Below, piece by piece: positions 25,901 to 36,943 of a stretch of 64,000 nucleotides of DNA; the stretch's first letter is position 1; each line of letters opens with the position of its first letter. Where the stretch lies: contig JAYGXS010000001.1 of assembly GCA_036362985.1 (NCBI GenBank), positions 49,859,043 through 49,923,042 of the forward strand, given 5' to 3'. Origin of the DNA: Ligula intestinalis. Its lineage: Eukaryota; Platyhelminthes; Cestoda; Diphyllobothriidea; Diphyllobothriidae. The translations under genes and the position numbers were made by a program. The notes under the pieces are model-generated. The model saw only the letters and a list, made by a program, of their open reading frames with translations. It did not search any database and was not told the DNA's origin.

Positions 25901-28310
25901 CAGAATTAAAGATATAAACACCTTACGTTTGCAAAAATCTAGAACGCTTTATAGATCATAGGATATCTTGGGGAACAGTTAGGAACTTAATCGTACCCTC
26001 AAATCGCAGATTATATGCGGAATTTCCTAAGTGAATTATTTTGCACTGTGAGTTATTATCAAACTTATGTCAATAAAAACCGTACATACAAGACGCTATC
26101 TTTAGTGTCAACTGCAAACATCTTGTTTTTCAAAAGACGACTACCGGTCTATTTTTTTGCTTTTTCTCCTTCTTCTCACTATGTGCATAGACTTGACGGA
26201 TTTGAGTCGTCTTCTTCTTAGATTTGATAATGCTTGATAAAATTGTAAAATTATTTTCCCTTTTACCTATCTTATGAAATAAATTGTTTAATTTTTCTCT
26301 GGAAGGTTATTTTTACCTCACGAGTTTGTAATTGTGGGCTCTCTGAAGCCACTGAATGAGTTTTAATGTAACAGCTAATTCACAAATTTGCTACAGCCGT
26401 TTTTAACGCTTACGGCACTAAATATCTAAAATCTTTCGAAATGCGCTTGTTGTTGTGCACAATAACAATACGTTTGAGAGAATATTGATGCTATTTTTCT
26501 TGATCAGTATATTTTTAGGTTGGGTCTCATAGTATACAAACTTGGGACAGACAAAAAATGTGTGATTACCTCGCGTATTTTGCGAAATCCATGCTGTTGA
26601 ATCTACGAAGTCCATCTCCGAGGGCAAACGAATCTAAAATTAATGACAGTGATGTACAGTATTTTAACAAAAGGTTGTTTTTTGAAAATAATTTTCTTGC
26701 ACGCGTTTCATAAGCACACCAAACTACGTTGGATTGCAAATTTTGTAAAGAAGCAACTATTACCTGTCTCTTACACAAACCCTGACATGAAAAAATAAAT
26801 TAACCCAAAGATGGGCATTTTGTAGATAGGTAAAATACCAACTTTAGCAACCTGATAGTAACTTTTACGGAAGGAAGCGTGGGTGCAACCATTTGGTTGG
26901 CAGATTTGAAAATTCGGCGGAGTCTTACAAGGCGGCCACCCATATTCATTCCCTTTTGACCTTAGATTTATTCATGGGTTAAGATTTAGGATTCAGGATT
27001 AGTTTAGTGATATGGTATAACTTAGTTATTAACTATCCCTAACAAAAATGTGATGGGAATTAACCCTTCAACCTTAATTCCATCACTAGTCAGAACACTA
27101 CAGCAGAAAATGAACTCGAAACTCGAAACCTCACCATAAAGTTAATGTTAGCAGTAAAGCGGAACATAACGCCAATCCAAACACTAAATTAAGCTCAAAC
27201 CTTAACCGCAACTATTAATACACAAAATATAACCTTCTTCCGATTCAGCAAACCTTAAAATACTTACCCAACCTCATACCTTGGCAACAACGCTAGGCCT
27301 AAATCTTATCCTACCATTAATTTTGACGCCAAAATGAAATGACCTAGTGCTTCCTAATTCTAGGTCCCGCTTACTTTACGATTGCTGGATTCCCAAATCA
27401 AAGGGAGGCTTCTTCACAATGACTTATCCAGTTGTTTGGTTTTTCTAGGGGAAAAGGCCTTAATATGCACCTCAATAATGTTAGGTCTACATGAGGCCTC
27501 AAGGGCTCTTAACCATGTATAAGTGGTGATAAAGGGGTTAAATACCAAAATCTCTTACTTCCTCTACATAAACTTTCTTACGAAACCATAATCGGCGATA
27601 AAAACTTTGAGCACCCTCTCAGAAAATACCTTCACATTTCCTGATGTATCGAAAATCCGTTGGAACACGTAAGCTATGTCCTTACTTGGATGCATTTTTT
27701 CAAATATTCATGTTAAGCAAGTTAACTGACAAAATATTGGTATGTGTGAAGCATCTTAGAATGTAAACTTTTCACTGCAAATGCATATTATTCCTATTTT
27801 TCAGTCTAAGGCATATTTGAAGCTTCCTTCAGTAGCGTTCCAGGTTCGGTACCAACTGTATGAGGCCATTTTTGGATTGATCTTCATTCATCCAAACAAC
27901 ATCCTCAGCAAATCTAAAGGCAGGTAGTGGGTATCTCTCAACTCTTCTTCACTGCTAAAGATCTTGTTGTTACTTCCTTCGCGTGAGTTGTATGCGTAGA
28001 TATATTGTCCCCATACTTGACAATGTGGTCAACTTTCTTTCAACTCGATCAATGTAAACACGTCCATCTGTCTAAGAAGGCTATTTTTTCAGCAAAATCC
28101 CCCACCAAAGACCAACTTTTAGTTTGCGTGATAAAGTTTCTATTCGCAAAATTTCCAGAAATTATTTCTTTCAATGTAAATATGAGTTTTATATGCAGTC
28201 AGTAGTCAGAATTAGCACTTTCAGTGATGGACTCCTAGTTGCACCTTCTCAATTTCACTTTTACCAGTCAGCATTGAGGACTTGCAAAAAAGAACCAGAG
28301 TGAAAACGCT

Positions 28311-28964
28311 ATTCAAAAGAATCCAGACTCACTGCAGTAATCCGGAAGAAAAAGCACGGAAGGCCTGATAACTCCGTGGCCCGTTTATGCGGAAGGGGTA
28401 CCCGAAGGCCTTCATAAACCGCTGCCGACTTGTCAACTCTCCGAGGACCCAACCAGAACCAACTTCTACGATAAAGCATGCGCTTACATACATCAAGGTT
28501 GTGTTAGAGGCAACCGAGCACATGGCTGCGGGACAAGGCGTCGGAATTGCACACCGTCCCTAGGCTATCATGCGCAGCCAGGTCATCAGAATAAAGGACC
28601 GATTAAATCTCGGTAAACAGTTGGGTATAGTTTATTGCATACCATGTTTAAACTCTCCCCGAAATTACACCGGATAGATTGGACACATGCTTGGTTCGTG
28701 CATAAATGAGCATAAGCCTCTTTGGAGGATGTTTAGCGGATAGTTAATTTTCGTGTGTTATATGCCACAAACTTCATTAGATGTGGGAAGAGCGAGGGGC
28801 AGATGAGCACCCATCGGTATAGTTCGGTTGGGGGACTCTATTATCTTCTTCGGGGGTGTTGGTTCTCGGGTTGTTTTTGTGCGGATTCCTTATGTTCTGT
28901 GAGTCCAGCCTTCAAGCTGCCAGTTTGGGCCCCTGTAGACAGGTCTGCCATTTCCGTCCGGTCA
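28311..28964. other. GC-richer stretch without recognised gene
   Basis: Positions 28320-28600 are GC-rich and repeat-like but match nothing else I noticed. 28600-28964 may be the outer continuation of the inverted repeat arm that follows; similarity to the right arm could not be followed with confidence beyond about 28965. Confidence 0.3.
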
Positions 28965-29095
28965 CTATCGTTGCAACTTATAGTACGGTTCAGAATTATT
29001 GCAACAGGCTAATCTTTGCGAAAATGTTACACTCACTCGCTAATCGGTATTGAGCAAAGTTGTAATACCGATTATCCTGTAGCCCATTCCCAGTC
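28965..29095 (+). repeat. Left arm, outer part, of a large inverted repeat
   Basis: It aligns with the reverse complement of about 35325-35455. The clearest part is 29059-29088 (GTTGTAATACCGATTATCCT then GTAGCCCATT) against 35335-35364. The arm is interrupted after 29095 by a truncated LINE and resumes at 29607. Confidence 0.65.
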
Positions 29096-29606
29096 ACGAC
29101 CAGTCACGACCGACTGCTGACGACGTGGAGGATTCCTCGGCTCTTGGCACGGCAAACGCGTATCATGGTCGCATCTCCGGTCTTCGGGACGTTCTCATGA
29201 CTCCGAGGTCTCCCCCTCGTATGGTCCTTCGGATGTAGATATTACTTGTTATGGACGCCATGGCTGCCGTCAACATTCACAGAAGCATCATGCCCCTATC
29301 ATTCACATACATCCCCCACGAGCGACAGTTTTTCTCCTAAAAACCACAAATGAAATTCCATTTTGAATTATGAGCCAGCCTTAGGAGTTTTTTCACTGTC
29401 TGCTCTTCTTCCTCAGTTACACTGCTGGCTAGTGTAAACTGATTGTGAGTTTAATACTTGAAACAAGCGAGTAGTTGTCTGAAATTTTGTCAACGACTTC
29501 GTTAGAATGTTCGGCTATGCCAATGCATTTCTTAAATCCTACGTACCAAGAGGGAGTTCAAAGACGTTTGCCTATATTTCCTTTAATAAATTTGACTTGA
29601 CTTGAC
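29096..29606 (+). mobile_element. 5'-truncated CR1-like LINE, 3' UTR only
   Basis: It corresponds to the last ~400-500 bases of the larger LINE ending at 35156. Shared landmarks are GCGACAGTTTTTCTCCT (29320 vs 34951), AGGAGTTTTTTCACTGTCTG (29382 vs 35017) and AAGAGGGAGTTCAAAG (29549 vs 35098), followed by an A/T-rich end with a short TTGACTTGACTTGAC tail. It carries no coding part. It sits inside the left inverted-repeat arm; the right arm is uninterrupted at the corresponding point. Confidence 0.75.
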
Positions 29607-29760
29607 GATAAGATGCCGGCTTTTTAACGAGCTGCTTTCTGCTCGCTAAGAAAAGATATGTGCTGTTAAAAAAGATTATGTACGTATTATGCATTTTCTA
29701 TTGATTTTGACTGCCTTTATAAATGTAAGCATATTTTAGGGAAAGCATATACGAAAGAAT
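29607..29760 (+). repeat. Left arm, inner part, of the large inverted repeat
   Basis: GATAAGATGCCGGCTTTTTA... at 29607-29650 matches the reverse complement of 35274-35315 closely. The similarity continues, with more divergence, to about 29760 against 35157-35273. The arm ends in GAAAGAAT, the proposed target duplication of the LINE. Confidence 0.7.
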
Positions 29761-30316
29761 ATTTCTTGTACTCATTTGGTTGTAAATTACCCCTTCTATA
29801 AAAGGTTATACTTAAGGAAAGGGCGCCCTTCGGTTTTATAACAGTCTTTTATTATTTAAGCTTTAAGGATTGTGAGGTGTTCATTCATAATGCATCGTAT
29901 CCGTCAATTTATTGATGCTACCCATAATGTAAACAGCATGATCCACATTTATTATAACATTTAATTGTAGATGACTTCCTCCTCAAATATGATGTGCATA
30001 GCGATAAGTTTTTTAACCTTCAATTCAAGTGTAGCAGTCAGGTGATTTCAAAATTATTCAGCAAGTAGGAAACTTTTTTTGAAATCAGAAGACACACTTT
30101 CTTTAAGCCTACAATTTTAAGAAGGCATAATTTTCTGCCAAACGATACAATATGCCCAGAGGGTTATAATTACTGCAAAGAGATGCGGCAAAAAGAAATA
30201 GGACTAGCGTGTCTTACGAACTTACTAACAGAAATACTTCCAGAACTGCTTAAACGCTACAAGTTAAGGCAAATTGACGAAACAATTGCAATCCACAGCT
30301 CTTATCAACATTAAGG
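29761..30316 (+). other. AT-rich segment: LINE 5' UTR or central loop of the inverted repeat
   Basis: It lies between the end of the left arm and the first readable LINE coding sequence. The right arm abuts the LINE 3' end directly, so this segment is either the LINE's own 5' untranslated region or the unpaired centre of the foldback. Its AT content is host-like, which favours the loop. The GAAAGAAT duplication (29753-29760 and 35157-35164) favours the UTR. Undecided. Confidence 0.4.
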
Positions 30317-31527
30317 GTGCTTACTAGCAGCCAACACCTAATAGATCCAGACACGCCCAAATCGGAGGACAAGCATATACAAACGTGCCAGAGTGTACAG
30401 TGTCAGGCAAGCTTGAACCCCAGGACCGCTAAAGTTGCCAAAAGGCGGATGAAACGTCCACCCACAGAATCGATCTCACCTTTATCCATGGCTAAAATCA
30501 ACAAAACCGCACGAATAAAGATTCGAGAGGAACAAGAAGTTGCCCAGGGCCCAATATCTGCGCCGAGACAACCGCGTTCTAGTAGGACGAAAGAACTGCA
30601 CGCAAATACGGTGAATGTTAAAAACCTTCCAGCCGGCAAAGTAGACACAAGGGCATCAACACTTACAGTGAAGGCCTCCAACGTTGGCAAAATTGCCGCA
30701 GCGGCGGAAAATTTAAATAACTTCACAGTCGATAAAAACGATAAGAGTGTGCTAGCACCTAAAGCTAAGACTCCCACAACAAAACACACGAGTGTGCCAA
30801 CACTTGAATTAAAGGCCCAAACAGCTGACCAAGCAGACGCAGTTGAGGTAAATTTGAAAACCCTCTCTGCCAGCAAAGTAGATACAAGGGAGTCAACACT
30901 GAGGGTGATGGCCTCCAACGTTGGCCAAATTGCCACAGATGAGGAACATTTAAATAACCCAACAGTTAAAAAAACAAAAACGATAAGAGTGTGCCAGCAT
31001 CTACAGTTAAGGCTTCGTCAACATCGGACACAAATGTGCCAACAATTGAAGTGAAGGCCCAACCAGCTGACCAAGTCGATGCAGTTGAGATAAATTTGAA
31101 AAACCTTCCTGCCAGCAAAGCAGATACAGGTGCGTCAATACTTCAAGTAAAGGCGCACACAAAAAGAGGCAAGATCGTGCCAAAACCCGAAATGAAAGCT
31201 CCCAAAACTGACAAAGATGCCACAGTTGAGGCATGTTTGAACAAGCTCGCTGTCGACAAAAAAGATATGAGTGTTAAGGCCCTGAAAGTTTTTGTGCTCG
31301 GCCCCGCAAAATGGCATGGAAATCGCACCAAAGTCCATGGCCGGGAAGCAACAACATCGGCCAGCCCGAGCCTGAGGCCCGCAGTAGAAAACGAGGCTGT
31401 TACTGCACCAATCGACTCCGATCTCAAACATAACCGTCAAAATAGCAGCACAAGAGCTGTTAGTCAGAAAGTAAGCGACAATATCGTAGGCGTAAAAATG
31501 TCGCTAAGAGAGAATCCAACGTCATAA
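30317..31527 (+). pseudogene. CR1-like ORF1 / N-terminal region with internal repeats, frameshifted
   Basis: Two overlapping frames (30317-31054 and 30991-31527) form one original reading frame broken near 30975 in an A-rich run. The protein is basic and low in aromatic residues. It contains about two and a half copies of a ~75-residue unit with landmarks such as NLKTLSASKVDTRESTLRV and VEINLKNLPASKADTGAS. Coding continues in another frame after 31484 (ESNVIIQGLTES) toward the endonuclease. No zinc knuckle or RRM was readable. Function is presumably nucleic-acid binding by position; that is inference. Confidence 0.65.
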
Positions 31528-31834
31528 TACAGGGATTGACAGAATCAACCGCAACCACTCCCATGGACCGGCATTCCGCAGACATCCAGCTCTTTGGTGC
31601 GCTTATGAACAAAATGCTGGGACCCAACTGGATTGATGCGTCCCAGACCTCTGAAGGTGGTCATGGCCAGCAGCCAAGATGCAAAGCTCATCCTGTCTAA
31701 GCGTTTTAGAATAAAAGACTCTCACCCGGGAGTTTTTTTCTGCGGGATTTCTCAGTTGCAGAACGAGACAAACGTCGTCAACTCGTTACAAAAATGAAGG
31801 AGCGACACAGCAAAGGAGAACAAAACTTGGTTAT

Positions 31835-32410
31835 TTGCAACAACCAAGTGATACAACGTCCATTGTTCTCACCTTGGACAGGTCCGTTCCGGATAACCAC
31901 GCAATCGACCCAGTAGGAGGAGGGTCGAGCCTGAACGTAAAAGCTACCCGAACAAGCCGACAAAGGAAACTAAAGTGCATGTACACCAATGCACAAAGCC
32001 TGTTGTCTAAAGTAGACGAGCTTAAGATTACTATGTACCAAGTGGAACCAAATGTGGTCTGTATAACGGAAACATGGTTATCCACAAAGATAGACGATCG
32101 GGAAGTTGCTCTCCCCGGTTTTCAGCTGTTCCGAAGAGACAGAGCCGGGCGTCAGGGTGGGGGTGTGCCCACCTATGTAAGACATGGCCTGCACGTGTCA
32201 GGCAAATCTGACCAGCTCGCGTCCGATATAGAGGCCCTTTGGCTCACCGTCAGAACGCCGGGGTCTCAAGCCCTTGACATCTTGGCCGTTTATCGACCAC
32301 TGTCGAACGATCCAGAGTCAGACAATAGCCTGATTGAGGAAGTTAAAGCATTTGCCGTGCGATCCAATGTCATGATTATAGGCGACTTTAATGCTTCGCA
32401 TATCGACTAG
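31835..32410 (+). pseudogene. EEP-type endonuclease domain of the CR1-like LINE
   Basis: This is the N-terminal apurinic-like endonuclease that nicks target DNA to prime reverse transcription. Readable motifs are KCMYTNAQSLLSKVDEL, VVCITETWLS (catalytic Glu region), FQLFRRDRAGRQGGGVPTYV, LDILAVYRP and IIGDFNASHID (catalytic Asp/Asn). A TAG right after HID, at 32408-32410, ends the frame; further endonuclease sequence and the linker (EHSLFSVPDRSATVG, 32631-32909) continue in other frames. Confidence 0.8.
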
Positions 32411-33096
32411 AACCTCAGTTCTGCGACAGGGTCAGAATTAAGTTTCGATCGCTGACTCCTACTCATGGCAAAAAAAAGCCATTCTATCACAACACGTCTT
32501 ATCTTCGACCAGGCAGCGTGAAAGACAACAGGCTAACTGCCTAGATCTTGTACTGTCAAAAGCGCCTGACAGTATAAACGTCGTAAATTGTTTACCTCCT
32601 CTAGGCAAAAGCAACCACGTAGTACTACAGTTGGAGCACTCACTCTTCTCTGTACCTGATCGTAGCGCGACCGTTGGACACAGCATATGGCGTGGAAACT
32701 TTAACCAAGCGAGAACCAAAGTGCACAGCATAGACTGGAGGGAGGCATTTACCGAGTGCGTCCATGAGGATCAGACGGTGTTACAGACTGTACTACACGG
32801 GCTGATCACCAGTTTCTGCCCCATCTCGAAAATGAAAGCCACAAATAGGCCCCAGTGGCTAATAAATACGCTGAATAGGGAGATTGACCGTAAAGAAAAG
32901 CTGTTTTGAACTTATCGGAGAGAGAGAAGACCACCGAGTCGTACAACAAGTACAAAGCGCAGAGAAATAGGGTTAAGGGCCTTGTACTAAAAACCCGCCA
33001 AAGTTTCGAGAGTGACCTAATAAACCGTGCAGTAGGAAATCCGAAGGTCTTCTACAACTAAATTAGGCGATCTTCCCGAAATACAGACCCAATTCG

Positions 33097-34670
33097 TTGT
33101 TAAAAACGGATGACGGCGCCGAAATTCGCGAGAACAAAGCAGAGGCCGAGGATCTATCCGGGTGTTTTCAGTCGGTTTTTACGAGAGCGGTTGAGCTAAC
33201 CATTACCAATTTTAGTACCGAGGAGATTCCGACTATTGACCCAGTTTTGCTCACAGAAGTTACTGTCCTGCAAGAACTTCTTAAGCTCCAAGACACGAAG
33301 TCGCCAGGACCGGATGGCATATCTGCAAAGCTGTTGAAAGAGCTAGCCATGGAGTTGGCAGAACCCCTGCAGTTACTCTTTCAGGCCTCCCTAAACACAG
33401 GCCAACTGCCATCCGACTGGAAGACAGTGTGGATCTCACCCATACACAAAAGTGGGAGTCGGGCGTCCGCAAACAACTACAGGCAATAAGCCTTACTTTA
33501 TTGTGCTGCAAAATCATGAAGCAAATTATCAAAATAGAGTTGATGCAATTCTTAGAGTGTCATCGACTTCTTTCTGATAAACAGCACGGATTCCGTAGAG
33601 GACGGTGCTGCTTGACAAATGTGCTCTTCTGTCTAGAGCAATGGACCAAAGCACTTGATCAAGGAAACACAGTGCACGCAGTCTTCATAGATTTCCAGAA
33701 GGCATTTAACACTGTGCTGCACCAAAGTCTCCAATACAAGCTTAGACCATATGTATTGGTGATCAGCGATCGGCGGAGGTGGCAGTTGATAGTGGAGTCC
33801 CCTAGGGTTCTGTTCTGGGTCCTATCCTTTTCTTATGTATATCGACGACTGCATAAGTGGATTTGACTGCGAAACCGCAATGTTCGCCGATGACGAAGAC
33901 GACGAAGCAAATCTGCAGGCAGATTTGCACCGACTCGAGCAATGGTCAAATGATTGGCTCCTGCCATTTAATGTCGCTAAATGCAGCATAATGCATTTCA
34001 GTAGTACTAACACTTCATATCGGAGGGTTAACAACCTAAATAACACACCGCTGCCAGAAGAAGAGGCCCAGAAGGATCTAGGGGTGTTGTTTACTCCCTC
34101 ACTTAAGCCATCACTCCACATCCTGAAGGTGGCCAAATCCGCAATGTCGAGCTTGTACCTAATCAAGCGTGCCTTTGTTAAGTTTGATAAAGTTGTCTTT
34201 GGCAAGGTCTTCAGCGCGTTTGTGCAAACCCGACTGGAATTTGCCATTCAAGCCTGGAAACCTTGGACAGTCAAAGACAAAAAACCCTTGAAAGGGTACA
34301 ACGACGGGCAGCTAAGTTAGTGCGCAGCCAAACGTACCTTCCTTACGAGACACGACTGACCAATCTTGACTTAGTTCCTCTGGATTACAAACAGCTGCGC
34401 GGTGACCTTATACAGGCATTTCGCATGCTGCGGGATCAAAATTGTTGCCTAGCATCCAACGATTTCTTTGAGTTGGCCACTACTATTAGATTGCGCGGAC
34501 ATTCTCTCAAGCTACGTGTGACTGGGGCAAGATTGAACACACGAAAATTCTTCTTCTCTATGGGGGTACTCCAGGCATTGAATTCTCTACCCACATGCAT
34601 TGCCATGTCCTCATCTGTGGACACGTTTAAGATTCAGTTGGATCAGCATAAAAAAAGACATTATCTGTAA
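33097..34670 (+). pseudogene. Reverse transcriptase and C-terminal domain of the CR1-like LINE, broken
   Basis: RT motifs in order over three frames: LLKLQDTKSPGPDGISAKLL (motif 0/1), QLPSDWKTVWISPIHKSGSR, LSDKQHGFRRGRCCLTNVL (motif 2), VFIDFQKAFNTVL (motif A), then a shifted motif B/C with MYIDDCISGF and MFADDEDDEANLQADL. The catalytic FADD is present but is followed directly by an acidic DEDDEAN stretch where the sister copy at 59.7 kb has VKLWRVIRSDADRKALQ. This looks like a deletion between short GAC/GAA repeats. The C-terminal part (34263-34670) carries LVRSQTYLPYETRLTNLDL, FFELATTIRLRGHSLKLRV and ALNSLPTCIAMSSSVDTFK. Stops follow NNYRQ (33487) and DGQLS (34318). Confidence 0.82.
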
Positions 34671-35156
34671 TGAAGCGAGCTTATTATATCACAGTCTAAA
34701 TTTTTGTTAAAACATACAGCTCGCTACTTTTCAGTAATATGTTTGTTTAGAATGACTGATTGCAAGTTTCATCCTCTTGTTCGCATGGGCATACGATGGG
34801 CGCATCTCCAACATCGTGACCACCGCAGTCATCTCCCCGTGTGACTATTAGGCTATTGAACAACCGAGATGGCCTCCTCCTGACATGATCCAAACACTTT
34901 CAGCAGCCGAACATCCGATTTACATGTTCCCTTCGCCCCCCTCCCCCCACAGGCGACAGTTTTTCTCCTTAAAATCCCACAAATGGCATTCAAAACTAAA
35001 CTTATGAATGATGCCTAAGGAGTTTTTTTACTGTCTGCCCCCATACCGCAGTTCCATTACTGGCAACACCACATGTTCTGCGTGATAGCTATGTACAAAG
35101 AGGGAGTTCAAAGGTATTTACCTATATTTCCCTAATAAAACTGAACTTAACTGAAT

Positions 35157-35460
35157 GAAAGAATTTTTTTCCACGTTTTCCATAAAATATATTGCAATCT
35201 ATGAATTCTGTTATAATCAATGATAAAAATGCATACTACATGAGTAGTCACGTTTAACAATACAAACGTTCTGCTAGCGGGCAGAAAGCAGCTCGTTAAA
35301 AGCCTGCATCATATCAAGACTGAAAAATATCGCGAATAGGCTACAGAAAAATCAGTATTACAACATTACGCAATGCCAATAAGCGAAAGATAATCAATCT
35401 TTCGCAAATTTCGACATGTTACACGAATCCCGAACTGTAGCTTTTGACCACTGCTGAATG
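35157..35460 (-). repeat. Right arm of the large inverted repeat
   Basis: This is the uninterrupted reverse-complement partner of 28965-29095 plus 29607-29760. The best match is 35274-35315 against 29607-29650; a second is 35335-35364 against 29059-29088. Outward similarity fades near 35455. The arm starts immediately after the LINE 3' tail, so the LINE sits at the centre of the dyad. Confidence 0.68.
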
Positions 35461-35612
35461 ACAGCGTGTCCTTGAATTTTATCAACCATCCGCGGGAGTT
35501 ACTTGGGTTCGGTGCACTTTTACCTACGCTGATGGTTTATAATAGTCGCGAAACCACCTCAGTGACATTTTAAATGCATTTCATAGCCGACTTCACTCCA
35601 GGTTACTATTTC

Positions 35613-35935
35613 TAGGTGTTCGCAGTTGTCTACAAAGTAGACTTCAACGATTTTGAGTGCAATTACGCTGGCGAAATCGAGTGTCAATTGCAGACCCGCA
35701 CACAGGAGCACATATTGCCAACTCGGACACTGGACCCAAATTCTCAACTTGCAGCACACTTTGGAGAAACTGACCACGTTTCAGATCTTCGGGAAAGTAC
35801 CATCTTAGGCTTAGGCAACTTAAAGATGCGTCGGCCAACACTTGAGGCGTAGCATTCAAATGTTAACTGCACCAGCAGTCACCCTGACCATCCCGCAGCT
35901 AATAAAAACCTGCGCCATTTCTATCTCGAAGCTTA
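35613..35935 (+). mobile_element. Penelope-like element fragment, GIY-YIG endonuclease (PLE-b)
   Basis: The plus-strand frame reads VVYKVDFNDFECNYAGE (GIY-YIG core with Y and the degenerate YAGE in place of YIGE), CQLQTRTQEH (Arg and His after the core), NSQLAAHFGETDH, ESTILGLGNLKMRR and LEA, then HSNVNCTSSHPDHPA in frame after a stop. This spacing is the PLE type of GIY-YIG domain. No RT was found upstream; the fragment starts just after the inverted-repeat arm. Confidence 0.72.
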
Positions 35936-36943
35936 AGACAAGAGAATCACGCCAAATTTAAGAAAGCCGCGCACACACACACAACCTGAAGATGAAATCC
36001 CCTCACGAAGATAAAAGAGTCGCCGAACGAAACAACGCCAACAAAGGCTCAACCACGCCTCACCCTCCCCACCTCCCCTCCTTTCAAGGGGGCGACTCAT
36101 GAAGCACGCAACTACGCTGTCAAACAAACATCTTCCAAAGGGCTCAGGCAGCAAAGAAAAACTCAATCAGATTGGAGTCGATGAATGGGTCACGACACGC
36201 TCCTTCTGTTTCTCTTTAATTAAGGCTCTGAAAAATGATGATGGCGATGAGAGGACCAAACTCTCCAAAACGCTAGCAAATGAATATTTATGTTCCTGTG
36301 AGCCAGTCTTCTCAAATAATCTACCCCGATCTCTCAATATTGCCAAGTTGGCATGGCTTTGTTGGATTTCTCTAAATGACCTAAAGAAATTCTATAACTG
36401 AAATTTGGTTTTCCATTCCAAATGCGTGAATGCAAGTGCACCAACTTAAAATGCCAGTAAAATGTCAGGCTTTGCAAAGAAAATAGACTCCCGATAATCA
36501 ATTCAGAAGGCCTAGGTGTACTCTTATTTTGCCATTTCTTACGTAAAGTTAGAGAATTCTGTTTTTTTGACTGACTATGAGAGTCAACTCCAGAACCAAG
36601 AAGAAAATGTACAAGGTTCCTGTCACACTGGGGACCGGCCTGTGTCTCTCGAGCACATTAATCTACCCCCTGCTTTTAAAACAGGTGTGTACGTCAGGAT
36701 TTATTGACGTCAATAAGTTTCGTGACAGCTTCTCAACTGCACCTAATAGCTGCATAAGGATGATAACGAAGAGAACACACAACAGTTTGAAATGTCCCAG
36801 AATAAATAGCATAACAACAAGGATCATAGTTCAGTCCAAACAATGATCAAGTAAAGGACACTTCATCAAATTTACATAAAGGAAGGAAGGGGAGATTTGG
36901 GAAGTTAATGAAAATCACTTGGAGGTTAAAACTAAGTGACCAA
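35936..36943. other. No clear gene; possibly PLE-b 3' sequence at its start
   Basis: Positions 35936-36100 are C- and A-rich and could belong to PLE-b. A 100-codon frame at 36099-36401 has no recognisable domain. The rest is AT-rich and unassigned. Confidence 0.3.

Larger units (their letters stand above)
23155..28310 (+). repeat. Segmental duplication, copy A
   Basis: This segment aligns in the same orientation with 38040-43600 over its whole length. Anchors include TATAAGGTTGA (23171 vs 38052), the block around 23640-23930 vs 38520-38830, R1 at 24620 vs 40000, CGGCGGAGTC near 26917 vs 42157, and an exact match of about 35 bases at 27382-27416 vs 42661-42695. Similarity is patchy, with many substitutions and indels, so the duplication is old. 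No coding domain was found in either copy. Outside the stated ends the similarity fades. Confidence 0.8.
30317..35156 (+). mobile_element. Nearly full-length CR1-like non-LTR retrotransposon, decayed
   Basis: In order: a Lys/Ala/Val-rich repetitive N-terminal region (30317-31527); a conserved segment ending RDFSVAERDKRRQLVTKMK (~31735-31795); EEP endonuclease (31835-32410); a linker; reverse transcriptase (~33097-34000); a C-terminal region (to 34670); a 3' UTR and an A/T-rich tail with CTGAACTTAACTGAA. Same-family copies occur at 29096-29606 (3' UTR only) and 59451-60741 (RT onward). The clade is inferred from domain order, the C-terminal region and the short-repeat tail in place of poly(A). 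GAAAGAAT at 29753-29760 and 35157-35164 is a candidate target duplication; the 5' boundary is uncertain by about 550 bases. Multiple frameshifts and stops make it non-autonomous now. Confidence 0.82.

Noticed and set aside
30403..30936. 177-codon minus-strand frame rich in Ala, Val and Leu
   Set aside because: It is the complement of the repetitive CR1-like ORF1 region; its repeats mirror the sense repeats.
36099..36401. 100-codon plus-strand frame after PLE-b
   Set aside because: No recognisable domain, splice context or second copy; cannot be supported as a gene.
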